From: Acanthamoeba lenticulata
Taxonomy: Eukaryota > Discosea > Longamoebia > Acanthamoebidae
NCBI GenBank assembly: GCA_002179805.1
Contig: NAVB01001199.1
Location: forward strand, 1-32,365
DNA length: 32,365 nucleotides
Direction: 5' to 3'
In this document: positions 19,677-29,212 of the stretch, piece by piece
How the letters are laid out: every line of letters begins with the position of its first letter
Numbering within the stretch: position 1 is the stretch's first letter
The notes under the pieces: generated by a model
What the model was told of the DNA's origin: nothing
What the model saw: only the letters and a program-made list of their open reading frames with translations
Databases searched by the model: none
Program-made: the position numbers and the translations under genes

Positions 19677-21049
19677 TCACTTGGCCGCCTTTTTGGTGCC
19701 GAAGACGGTTGCGAGTAGCTTGGAGAGGAAAACAGGCGCGAACGCAGGGCTGAAGTAGATCTCCTTGATGAACATCTCATTGATCTCCCACTTGGGTTGC
19801 TTGCCCTGCAAAAAGGAAAGAGGTACGGTCGTCAGGACATCTCGCACTCAAGTGGAATACGGGCTTGTGGCTAGCGTACGATCTCGATCGGCTTGTACTC
19901 AACGGCGTCTTCTGTCAAGCTGAGCACGAAGCAGAGTGCTGATAACAACACCACACAGACGGTCAATGTCAGCCAGGTGTGCCAGTGTCACGTACGTGAG
20001 GCGGGACGCGGGCGCACCTCGCTTATCGCTGGGGTTCTTGCACGAGCACAGGAACGCGCTAGGACCATCCTCGGGGTGTGGCTTGACGTCGATGAGAGTG
20101 AGCTCGCGCAAAAACCGCAGCGTCGCTGCGTTGGTTTCCTCGAGCTCCCCATCTTGCCGTCGCTTGTGATCCTCATTGACCCGCTCCTGCTTCTCCTTCA
20201 GCTTCTTCTTTGCTGCAGCGAGCTCCTCTTCGAGTTTGTGGTTCGCAGCCTTAAGTTGCTCGATGAGCTTGTCCGACGCTAAAAATCACCACAACAAGAA
20301 CATCAGCATCGTGGAAACGAAAAGAGCATGGGCGTCGTGCACGTACTCTTGAGCCTGGCCTCAGTGGAGGCTTGGTGCTTGGCATACATCTTCTCGACCT
20401 CGGTTGTGCGGAGTGCTTTGAGCTGCGTGAACCGTTGGAGCAACTCGTCGTAGTCGCGCTTGGCCACCATCTCGTTGCCTCTGAGCTTCGCAACGCTGGG
20501 GGTTTGGGGCAATTGAGTTTGGTCAAGAGTCTCCTCAAGTGGTCGTGCAAGATGCCGTTTAACCGAGGCACACACGGCTTTGGCGCGTTCCAGCTGCGGC
20601 GTCTTGGGTACCGCCGTTTCCTCCTCATCTTCCTCTTGCTCCTGCTTTCTCTTAGGCTGGCTTCGCGATTTCGTTTGCGGTTTCGGCCTCTCGGCCTCCG
20701 GTTCGTGCTCCTCTTGTTCCTCCTCACTCTCCCGCCTCCCCCGTTTGTCTTTCTTTGTCGTGCGTTTGGCTGGTCGATCATTTTCGTCGTTGCTCTCTCC
20801 CCCGCTCTCGTCGATGTGCCTCGTGTTTGTACCGCGCTTCTTGGTACCTGCCGCGTTTTTCTTTGTTTGGCTGGCTTGGCGGGTGACCCGAGCTGCCTTG
20901 GGCTTAGGTTCGTCCACCGCAAAACTGCTACTGTCGCTGCTCAGCGTGGCTTCATCTTCTGACTCCTCACGCGTTCTCTTGCCTTTTGCTTTGGTGGTTC
21001 GGGTTGTTGCCACCTTTGTGACCGTTCGCGCTTTCCTGGCGGTGGACAT
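19677..21049 (-). CDS. Csm1/Pcs1-like kinetochore (monopolin) protein
   Basis: Four exons (20347-21049, 20018-20278, 19880-19938, 19677-19805) give 383 residues. The first half is basic, Ser/Glu-rich and disordered with several nuclear-localisation-like clusters. A coiled coil follows (KRDYDELLQRFTQLKALRTTE; EQLKAANHKLEEELAAAKKK). The last 100 residues form a small globular domain: LRELTLIDV, ALCFVLSLTEDAVEYKP, then INEMFIKEIYFSPAFAPVFLSKLL. Coiled coil plus this terminal domain is the layout of Csm1/Pcs1, the monopolin subunit that clamps kinetochores in yeasts; Spc24/Spc25 share the same fold class and are the main alternative. It is likely nuclear, acting in chromosome segregation. The first ATG is used. 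Its promoter region carries two E2F-like sites. Confidence 0.68.
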
Positions 21050-21095
21050 CCCTTGTTGAGGTTGATTTGTGCTTTACGTAAATGGCGTTGGTCGG

Positions 21096-21104
21096 TTTCC
21101 CGCC
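21096..21104 (+). promoter_or_regulatory. E2F-like site 1
   Basis: TTTCCCGCC matches the E2F/DP consensus TTTSSCGC. It lies 47 nt upstream of the Csm1-like ATG, within the 163-nt spacer to the pseudouridine enzyme gene. Confidence 0.5.
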
Positions 21105-21116
21105 CGAAGTCCTTTG

Positions 21117-21125
21117 TTCCCGCCC
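21117..21125 (+). promoter_or_regulatory. E2F-like site 2
   Basis: TTCCCGCCC repeats the core of site 1 exactly 21 nt downstream, about two helical turns, in the same orientation. The pairing and spacing strengthen the case for a real element, though GC-rich DNA raises the chance rate. Confidence 0.45.
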
Positions 21126-21212
21126 AAACATTCAAGTTTCGAAAGCGTTTCGGAAAGTTTGTCGGAAGGTTTGGGGAGCGTGGCCCTTCTTTTGCAGATT
21201 GTTGAACCAAAC

Positions 21213-24200
21213 ATGCATCACCGGGCGGCTCAGCGCTTGCACACCATCAGCGGCCATCTCCCCTCGCAGCAAGTTGAGGTTCTTGGTGCCGTTCCTACCA
21301 AGGGGAAGAAACTGCTGCGCCCCAAGCTTCCTCTTGTTCTCCTTCCTGAGGTAGCACAAGCGCTGGCTTCAAATCGCCCGGTCGTGGCCCTGGAATCAAC
21401 CATCATTTCGCATGGTACTCCCAGATGCTGCCCTCTTTGCCTTTAATTTCTGTAAGCCGAGATTGAATGGTCTGCGCAGGAATGCCTTTTCCTCAGAATT
21501 TGGAGACAGCACGTGAGGTGGAGCGTGTGGTTCGCGACAACGGCGCTGTGCCCGCCACCATCGCCATCTTGGATGGCGTGATCCACGTTGGTACGTTTGA
21601 CCGTCCAGACGGTCAACAAGACGCGGCGTAACTGAGTCACTCACGCGAATAACTTTCTCCGCGCAGGTCTGAGCCCCGAAGGGCTCGAGAAGCTGGCGCG
21701 CGCGGGCAAGCAAGTGCACAAGACTTCGCGCCGGGATCTGGCGGCGGTCATCGCCGGCAAGCTGAATGGTGCCACGACCGTTTCTGGCACTTCGTACATC
21801 GCCAACCTGGTCGGCATCTCTGTGTTCGCCACGGGCGGCATCGGCGGCGTTCACCGAGGCGGCGAAGTCAGTGCGTACTCCGCTGCCCGTCCGTCGTACT
21901 TGCCTGCAACAGTCCCTGACTCAGATTGCCTCGCTATCATGGACGCGACGACCATGTTTGAGCAGCGATGGACGTGAGCGCGGACCTCACCGAGCTCGGT
22001 CGCACGCCAATCGCCGTGGTTTGTGCTGGTGCCAAGTCGCTTCTCGACATTGGGCGCACACTCGAGTTCCTGGTACTGCGGCTGGGCGCCGGCACCGCAT
22101 CCTCTGAGTCCCACGCATGGCTTACCTCTGCACCATCCATGACTCGTGCCTCAGGAAACGCAAGGTGTGGCAGTGGTGGGTTACGGCACCGACGAGTTCC
22201 CGGCCTTCTTCACCCCGCACAGCGGACACAAGACCTCACAGTTCGCCTCGCCACCATACTATTGCCTCGACCTTCTTGTTATTCCTCACACCTCTTTTGT
22301 CGTGTCTCCCGCGCAGCCGTCTGGACAACCCCGAGCAGTGCGCCAGGCTTATCCGTGCGTCCATCCTCTTTTCGCTCACTCTCTGGGTCAGGCCTCGAGG
22401 AAGCGAGCGGCAGCACTCACAGCACGCACGCGCACAGATAGCAGCAAGGCCCTGCGACTAGACAGCGGCATCGTGTTCGGTGTGCCCATCAGGAAGGAGG
22501 ACGCCGCGGAGGCCTCGCAAGTGGAAAAGGCCATACAGCAGGCCATCAAGGAGGCCGAGTGCGTTGCGGCTCTTCTTTTTCACATAAACGCTGCTATCAG
22601 ATGGGAGGCTCACTTGGCTTCTCGCTGCGCGCAGGGAAAAGGGCGTACATGGCAATGACGTCACGCCGTTCCTCCTCCAGAGGGTCAACGAGCTCACTGG
22701 CGGCGAGTCTCTCAAGTCGAGTACGTAAACTCCTCCGGCTTGGTTGTGCGCCCGCTCGGCTCACTCCAATGCGTGCACGCACACGCACACAGACATCTGC
22801 CTGATCAAGCAGAATGCCAAGGTCGCGGCCCAGATCGCCTCCGCGCTGTCGGCCATCCGGGCCCAGGAAAAGGTGGGTACCGCTCAGTGAGTCGATCCTC
22901 CCCCAACTATCTGCTGCCCCCCCCCAAGCATGTGCTGGTCTGGTCTGTTATCGACACCCAAAATAAATGACACACCGCGGTGGGTCTGTTTCTATGATCT
23001 TCCTCTTCCTCTGGGTTAGCAGACTGGCGGAGATGCGTCGACCTCTGGAAGAAGCAAAGGCAGCATCAAGAAGAAGACAGGCCGGCCGCTGGTCGTCGGT
23101 GGCGTTGGTACGTGGCGGGTTCTGGGTCCGGCCAGGCGGCGGTTCCTCACTCTTAGCCCCGCCCTCTTCTCCCTCCAGCGATGGACATCTCGGCGCGGCC
23201 ATACAAGGGGCAGGCCTTCATCGAAGGCACCTCCAATCCGGGCATCATCACGCACCAGTGGGGCGGAGTGGGAAGGTCCGGCCGAGCGCCCGCAAGCAAC
23301 GCAATGCTTTGCCGCTTGGACTGTCCTGCGACGTCTGTCCTGATCAACCGCTCTTCTCGCCATCATCTCCTACAGGAACATTGCCGAGTGCATGACACGT
23401 CTCTCGCTGCCGCCGCTGCTGATCTCCTCTGTTGGCGATGACGAGCTCGGCCACGCCTACTTCAAGTGGGCCGACAAGATGGGCATGGTTCGCTCTTCCT
23501 CTCATGTAATGTTGACTCCTGTGGGCTTCTCTTGACCCGTACTCGGTCCCACGCAGCCCACGAAAGGCATCTCGTTTTCGGCAACTGAGGGGACGGGCAT
23601 CTACTCGGCCACCATGCAAGCCGATGGCGAGCTCATGCACGCAGTCGCCGGCATGCACATCTTCAAGACCATCACGCCTGAGCAGGTCTCATGCTTATGT
23701 TGTGTTTTGTTTTGACCACGGGGTTGGTGGTGCTGATGGTCAACTTAATAGGTACTCAAGTTCCGCAAGGAGATCGAGGAGGCGCCCATGGTTGTGGTAG
23801 ATGGCAACATCTCCGTAGAGACCATGCGTGCGCTGGTCTCTGCCTGCGCCGCAAGTAACACGGAAGGTGCGGCCAACACATTTTCTTTCTTTCTTTCTTT
23901 GCAATCTACGCGTGCTTATGGACAAGACGTGGGCACACAGTGTGGTTCGAGCCCACGTCAGTGGCCAAGAGCCTGCTGCCTAGTCAGGCCGGGGTCGTTG
24001 CCCACTTGGCCTATATCTCGCCTAACGTAGAGGAACTCAACGCGATGGCGGCGGCGCTCGATAATTCCGTCACCGGTACCACCTGTCATCATCACCGCCC
24101 TATCCTCCCTCTTACCGTGCTTCTTCCTTTGTGCGCTCGTTACTCGCCTGCCAGATGAGGGACGGGACATGGGCACCGTGGTGAAGAATGCCACCAAGCT

Positions 24201-24686
24201 GCTGCACGCAGGCGTCAAGAACGTGGTGGTGACCATGGGCCCTCACGGCGCGGTGCTCTTCCGACTCGACCAGGCGGGCCGCGTCCACGCGCACCATTTC
24301 CATCCTGACCCCTCGCGCTCGGTCGTTCACGTCACGGGTGCCGGTGCGTAGTTCTTCACACACGCCCACAAGCCAGGGGGAGCTCCTGGACTGATCTCTT
24401 GAACGCGTTTATCTTTCACACGCAACTGGACCTAGGCGACTGCTTCGTGGGTGGCACGGTGTGGGCGTTGCTGGCACGCACGGCGGGCAATCCTGAGGAA
24501 GCGATCCCCGCTGGCATGGCCGCAGCCAAATTCACGGTGGAGTGGGATGGGCCTGTCTCGCCGATGATCAGCGCACGCAGTGTCACCGCAGCGACCAAGG
24601 TGGTGCAGACACCCAAGGGCGAAGACTCCATAGCCGGGGCTCTCTGGCGTCACACTCACGTCACCATCACGACCACTCTCCCTTGA
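21213..24686 (+). CDS. Pseudouridine-5'-phosphate glycosidase / pseudouridine kinase fusion
   Basis: Seventeen exons (21213-21414, 21480-21590, 21667-21870, 21966-22072, 22155-22240, 22317-22354, 22438-22558, 22635-22720, 22793-22872, 23023-23107, 23179-23275, 23376-23487, 23557-23685, 23752-23866, 23941-24075, 24155-24343, 24436-24686) give 715 residues with every phase consistent. The N-terminal half is Psu[69 protein letters not shown]. The C-terminal half is a PfkB sugar kinase: [29 protein letters not shown], and VTGAGDCFVGG with the catalytic Asp. The kinase makes pseudouridine 5'-phosphate and the glycosidase splits it to uracil and ribose 5-phosphate. A perfect PTS2 peroxisome signal lies at residues 8-16. 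A weak AATAAG occurs about 23 nt after the stop. Confidence 0.95.
21234..21260 (+). other. PTS2 peroxisomal targeting nonapeptide RLHTISGHL
   Basis: Residues 8-16 of the fusion enzyme fit the PTS2 consensus (R/K)(L/V/I)x5(H/Q)(L/A) exactly, within the first 20 residues where PTS2 normally sits. The C-terminus (TTLP) is not a PTS1. In plants the pseudouridine kinase and glycosidase act in peroxisomes. Confidence 0.7.
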
Positions 24687-25244
24687 AAAAGAAGAAGGAG
24701 AGGAGAGCAAATAAGGTGATGAATGAACATGGGACTGAACGTTTCTTACGTCTGTTCTCTGTAAACGGCGGAATATCATGGTCTGTATGGTCGTGAGGGA
24801 GCCAAAACTGGCCAGGCCGCAAGTTCGCTACCATTTCCGATCAATGGCTTGATGGCGAAGGAGTTCTTGAGCGCGTGCATTTCGGGGAAAGGTCTAGAAG
24901 CTACTGCCGTTTGCCAATCGAACGGCCTCAACTTCAGAAGATTTTGATCGGCATCGTGGCCTGTCGCACCCCAGAAAGAGAAAGTAGGAAAACTGCAAAA
25001 AGCGCCGCACGTGACGCCCAGGGCTGCCTGCCGGAACGTGATCTCCCTAGCCAGACCACACCTCGCGTAATTACGGGCGAGCTGCGAACGTTCCTGGCGG
25101 CAAGGGCTTTGGTCGTCCTTTCCCGTTCACATAGGCGGCAAGGAAAGGAGTGCGTCTGTTAGGGGGTAAGGTTTTGCTCCTTGTTGAGTCTAGAGTGGAG
25201 AGAAGGCCTCAAGGTGCACTAACCTGTTTTTTAGCCAGGGAGCC
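24687..25244. other. Intergenic region with a predicted leader intron
   Basis: This 558-nt stretch holds the 3' end of the pseudouridine enzyme gene and the promoter and leader of the next gene. Short frames in it show no family motif. Near its end, GGGGGTAAG at 25162-25170 and CACTAAC plus a T-run and TAG at 25217-25234 bracket a likely leader intron (25166-25234) ending 10 nt before the ATG. Confidence 0.45.
25166..25234 (+). other. Predicted 5' UTR intron of the orphan-family gene A
   Basis: The donor GTAAGG and acceptor TTTTTTAG are both strong, a CTAAC branch consensus sits 18 nt before the acceptor, and the 69-nt length fits the other introns here. It contains no part of the coding frame. 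Confidence 0.5.
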
Positions 25245-28200
25245 ATGAGCTCGACGAGCACAGGCGCGCCTAGCCGAAAAAGAGACAAAAGCCACCTCAC
25301 AGATGACAACCAATTGTTCTTCTCATGGAAATTGAGCGCCCACAACGCAACGGACGGGGCATCTGCACCCTTAGGAACGCATTCGACCGCCAGGCGCCGC
25401 AGGAGCGATCAAGATGAGCGCAACGCTCAACATGCTACGAAGGGGAAGGGGATTGCAACTGAACAAGAAGATGAAGAAGAGGAGGAGGAGGAGGAGGAAG
25501 AAGAAGAGGAAGAGGTGAGTGCAGAGTCAATCAACCTGGAAGAGATTATAGAAGAGGCTCGTCGTGTGACGCTTGACGATCGCAAGGCCGTCGAGACGAC
25601 AGCTGGCGCTGAGCGTGACTTCTTGCCTTTAACGCAGCTCTTCGCCCTCCACCCACTGGGAACCGGTCTTGGCGAGAAGTTGCAGAAGCTGAAGGGCAGG
25701 GGCCTGCTCGAGCCGAATCAGCTTATGCACAAGCTGGAGCCCAACCTCACCAAGTACGAACGCCGCATCCATGCCAAGCGGGAGAAGGAGAAGCGACGAG
25801 AGGGCCTGCTGGCCCAACTCGTGGCATTACACGATCAGCAGAAACGTCTCAAGGAGGAGTTCCTTGGCCATGTACCGTGTTTCCCTCCATTCTACGCGGC
25901 TCTCTCTACAAAGGCAACGTGACTAATGACTATCGTTGAACGTTCATCCAGAGCAACACGAGGGACACCGAGCAGGACCAAGGTGAAGTAGAATCCTCGC
26001 CTGAACAAGCACTAGTCGTAAGGCCATTGTCTCCTCGCCGAGGAGACGTGCAGCTCGCCAGACAGGGCGCCCACTTGCTACACTGGGCTGCCACACGGCA
26101 TATGCTGGAAGAGTACCAGCAGCACGTACGGCCTGTCTTGCCTTCCCCCCCCCCCAAATCTATTACAAGTCATCGTTGACGCGTCCGTGTGTGGTCAGGC
26201 GTGGGCGTTTTCTCCGCTGCACCCCTCTGCAGTGAACGAGGACAATGTGCGGCTGGTGCTCTACGGACAGCACGACTGGGAGATCGACGCCAGCGCTCTG
26301 TCCCTCAACGTACATACTGCTCTTGCTCTGGGTGCGCTTCCTTTTTTTCCCTTTGAAGCCACAGCTGTTCTAGCAGTCTACAGCGTGTAGCAGCAGCAAG
26401 CAACTCATGTAGAGACCGCTGGATCCGAATACTATGCATGCAGGCTCGTTGATAACGGGCAACGAGGATCGCGCAAAGTACTTTTATCAATTGGCGCGGA
26501 GCGAAGTGAGCTCCATGTTCGATTCGAGCGACTACAACGTGGCCGAAGCCCTGGTCGGGATGCGATACTTTGCCTTTGCTGTGGGTGATGTGGATCAGGT
26601 GCACCAACTCCCTCTTTCCTCTGCTTCTATTTTTCTACGGGCAAGCTCGTCTCACCTTGAGCGACCGCACCACACTGAGCACAGGCTTGCTATTTCATGA
26701 CAATGGCAATGAGCATCTGCCGACAGCTGGGCGCATTCAGCTCCGACGTCTACACGCGGTGTCTGGCCGACCTCTACTTCCTGCCGTCGATCTCGCCGCT
26801 CGAGCGCAAGCGGTGGCTCACCGAGTACTGTAAATACGCGTCGGGCCCGTCGCACTTTGACAGCACACGCATCTACTCGATTGTATATAGCGACGGCGAA
26901 GCGGCTGAGAAGGACGGGAGGGACGGGAGCAGAGAAGGCACGAGTAACTCGTTCCACGCGTCGCTGGTGAAAAAGTCCAACTACAACAACTTCTCGAGCA
27001 TCGAGTTAGTGCTGCAGCTGTTTGTGCGCACCCTCATCGCGCTCGACCGATCCGGCGCTGGCATGCGGGGCAAGGGCCTCGGCGAGGCGCGTCAGCTGAT
27101 GAGAGGAGACATGCGAAACCAGGACTCAGCCATGGCTGCTCGCGTACTCGAGAACAAGCTCTCCTACCCCATGCGCATGGCCGGCGGCCTGGGCCTGCCC
27201 GGCGGGGCGAAGCCGCCCGAGTCGACCGCCCATGATATGGAAGTGGCCCTCGCTGAGCTCAACGACCAGTTTGCCACTCTCGAGGCCTCCATCCTCAAGG
27301 ACTGTATGTGTGCTCCTCTGCGGCCCGCTCGTGGTGGTCTCATTCAACCTGCCGCAAGAAACCGGCGATGTTAACGGAACCCTTTGTGTGGTGTTTGTTT
27401 GTTTGTCGTGCAGCGCTGCCCGCGAGCCTAACCCTCACGGTGCTACTGTGCTGCGCCAGCATGAGGGCCGAGGTCTACTGGAGTCTGGGCGATACCGCCG
27501 AGGCCCTCGAGTGCGCAGTCAAGTACACCAACGTCTGCCAGCAGATCGAGGAACGGATTCGATACATCTCCAGCACGCATCTGCCCTACGGCAACAAGAT
27601 CCTCCACGTGCTGCTCTACCTCGATGCGCTCGACATCCTGGAGCGGCAGCTCGAGCTCTTCCGGCCGCTCTTTGAGCTCTACTCATCATGGCGCGAGACG
27701 AGAGACTACTACCAACAGAAGCTCCAGGCGCGGCGGCAGCAGCTCAAGGAGGAGGAAGATGAGGCAGAGCGCATGCGACGGCGGTCGGCCATTCTTGCCG
27801 TTGACGGGCGCGAGCGGTTGCAGGAGGGGATCGTTCCGTGGCACCATCACCACAACCATGTCTCACCTCAGCAAAAGACGAGGGACTTCGCACAGGCCTG
27901 GGCACTCGCCGGAGCGCAGCAGCAGCATCCACAGGGCTCTTGGGCCTATGCGCACCACCATCACTCCGCCACCGCCGCCGCGGGCCAGCCACCGCTGCCA
28001 GAGATGCTCACACGACACGTGTCGGCCCCGATGGCTTTATCTGCGCCGCAGCACGGCTCCTTCCAGGCTCTGCCCGTCGCGCCTTCCGCGATGGAGCTAT
28101 CCTATCCCCAGCAGCATCAACACCCACACCAGCACCAACATCACCCTGCCTCTGTCGGCGCGGCGGCTCATGCTCGCCACTGCCTGCCCGCCTCGGCACC

Positions 28201-28828
28201 CGATTTCTCGTTAGATCCCACCACGACCACCATGCCGTCGGCCGCAGCCAGTCCTTTTGCGAGCTTTTCAAGTTCAACGTCGACGCCAACGCCAAGTTTT
28301 GCCGCCCCGCCGTACGCCCGGTCGTATTCATCTGCGATGGAGGAGCCTTATGCCTCGCCGCCGATGGGCATTTCTCTGGGGCCGTACGGCGGCACGTTTG
28401 CATTTGCTAGTGCTGCTGGACAGGCCAACGATATGCCGCGCGCGTTCGCACACTCGCGGTTCAACGAGCAGCAACAACAGCAACAGCAACAGCAGTGGTC
28501 GTACACTCGTGATGCACCGGCGCCCGACCTTCAGTTTCAAGCAGCGCGCCTACAGCCGGCGCTACAGTACCAGCAACCGCATCCACCACCGCCGGCGGTG
28601 GTGCACTCATCGTCATCGTCTTTCGCGTCGAGCTCCTCGGCGAGCTCGCCGCAGGCGGCCGGAGGGTGCTTCAGTCCTTCTCTCGCCGATGAGCTCGAAG
28701 GTATCCTTCGCGGCGCCGAGAGCTTCAGCTTTGCCACCAGCCCAACATTCTCGCTGTCCAACGCCGGGGACCGAAGCAGCGACACTTGGGGACCACAACA
28801 ACAACAGCGCCAACAACCACACTATTAA
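25245..28828 (+). CDS. Orphan-family protein A: possible transcription regulator with Gln/His/Ser-rich tail
   Basis: Exons 25245-25871, 25952-26125, 26199-26331, 26444-26598, 26685-27303 and 27414-28828 give 1,040 residues. I do not recognise a named domain. In order: a poly-Glu stretch (about residues 74-91), the motif FALHPLGTGL (about residue 133), a basic segment leading into three leucines seven apart (KYERRIHAKREKEKRREGLL, from residue 170; bZIP-like but lacking the invariant Asn), then a helical domain of about 200 residues starting WAFSPLHPSA and including MFDSSDYNVAEALV and LPSISPLERKRWL. A second helical block (VLLCCASMRAEVYW) and a 330-residue low-complexity tail rich in Gln, His, Ser and Pro follow. 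The layout resembles fungal transcription factors with a middle homology region, but no zinc cluster is present. The helical blocks recur in the next gene. Confidence 0.72.
25466..25515 (+). repeat. GAA/GAG run coding for poly-glutamate
   Basis: About 50 nt of GAA/GAG triplets code for nearly pure Glu in orphan-family protein A. It ends in GAGGTGAGT, a perfect donor consensus, which may be used as a cryptic or alternative splice site. Confidence 0.75.
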
Positions 28829-29212
28829 TACCCGTCCCGTGAAAAGCAATCAGAGATCACACTTGTACCAACTTATTTATGCTAATTCTTATCTCCCAAG
28901 TGTGACGTGCAATCTCCACCTTCTAGCACGGGGTCCACACTTGCGAGAGTGTTTATGGGGGCCGCGGACCTTTGCGTCAAACGGTTTTTGCCCGTTCACG
29001 CCAGTGGCAAAACGGCAGACGCCCTAGATACAGACCGTTCCTGGACGACGCAATTGCGTAGCCGGGACCAGTTCCGTTCAGAAAACAGCAACGCCTGAAA
29101 GCAGTTGCAGTTCAGTACCGCAGGTTAGGGACTGAGAAAGTCAACCAGGCACAGCGACGACCCGAGACCTCCTCTCTCGCGACAAGGAAGGGCTGCCCTG
29201 CGGCTAGACCTG
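28829..29212. other. Spacer between the two tandem paralogues
   Basis: This 384-nt spacer has an AT-rich stretch just after the stop of gene A (28860-28895), probably its 3' end, followed by the promoter and leader of gene B. A 9-bp inverted repeat (28857-28865 with 28897-28905) is present but may be chance. The downstream frame opens at 29129, and its first ATG is 29213. Confidence 0.4.

Noticed and set aside
22873..23022. AATAAA at about 22962 as a polyadenylation signal
   Set aside because: It lies in an intron between the PsuG and PfkB halves, and the kinase exons continue in phase afterwards. Premature ends there would release the glycosidase alone, but nothing in the sequence shows this happens.
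25510..25520. Perfect donor GAG|GTGAGT inside the poly-Glu exon of protein A
   Set aside because: The frame continues without stop into conserved-looking sequence, so I treat it as exon; alternative use remains possible.
28857..28905. Nine-base inverted repeat (TCACACTTG / CAAGTGTGA) after gene A
   Set aside because: With a 31-nt loop and a search space of hundreds of bases, an arm of this length is expected by chance fairly often; no terminator logic applies in a eukaryote.
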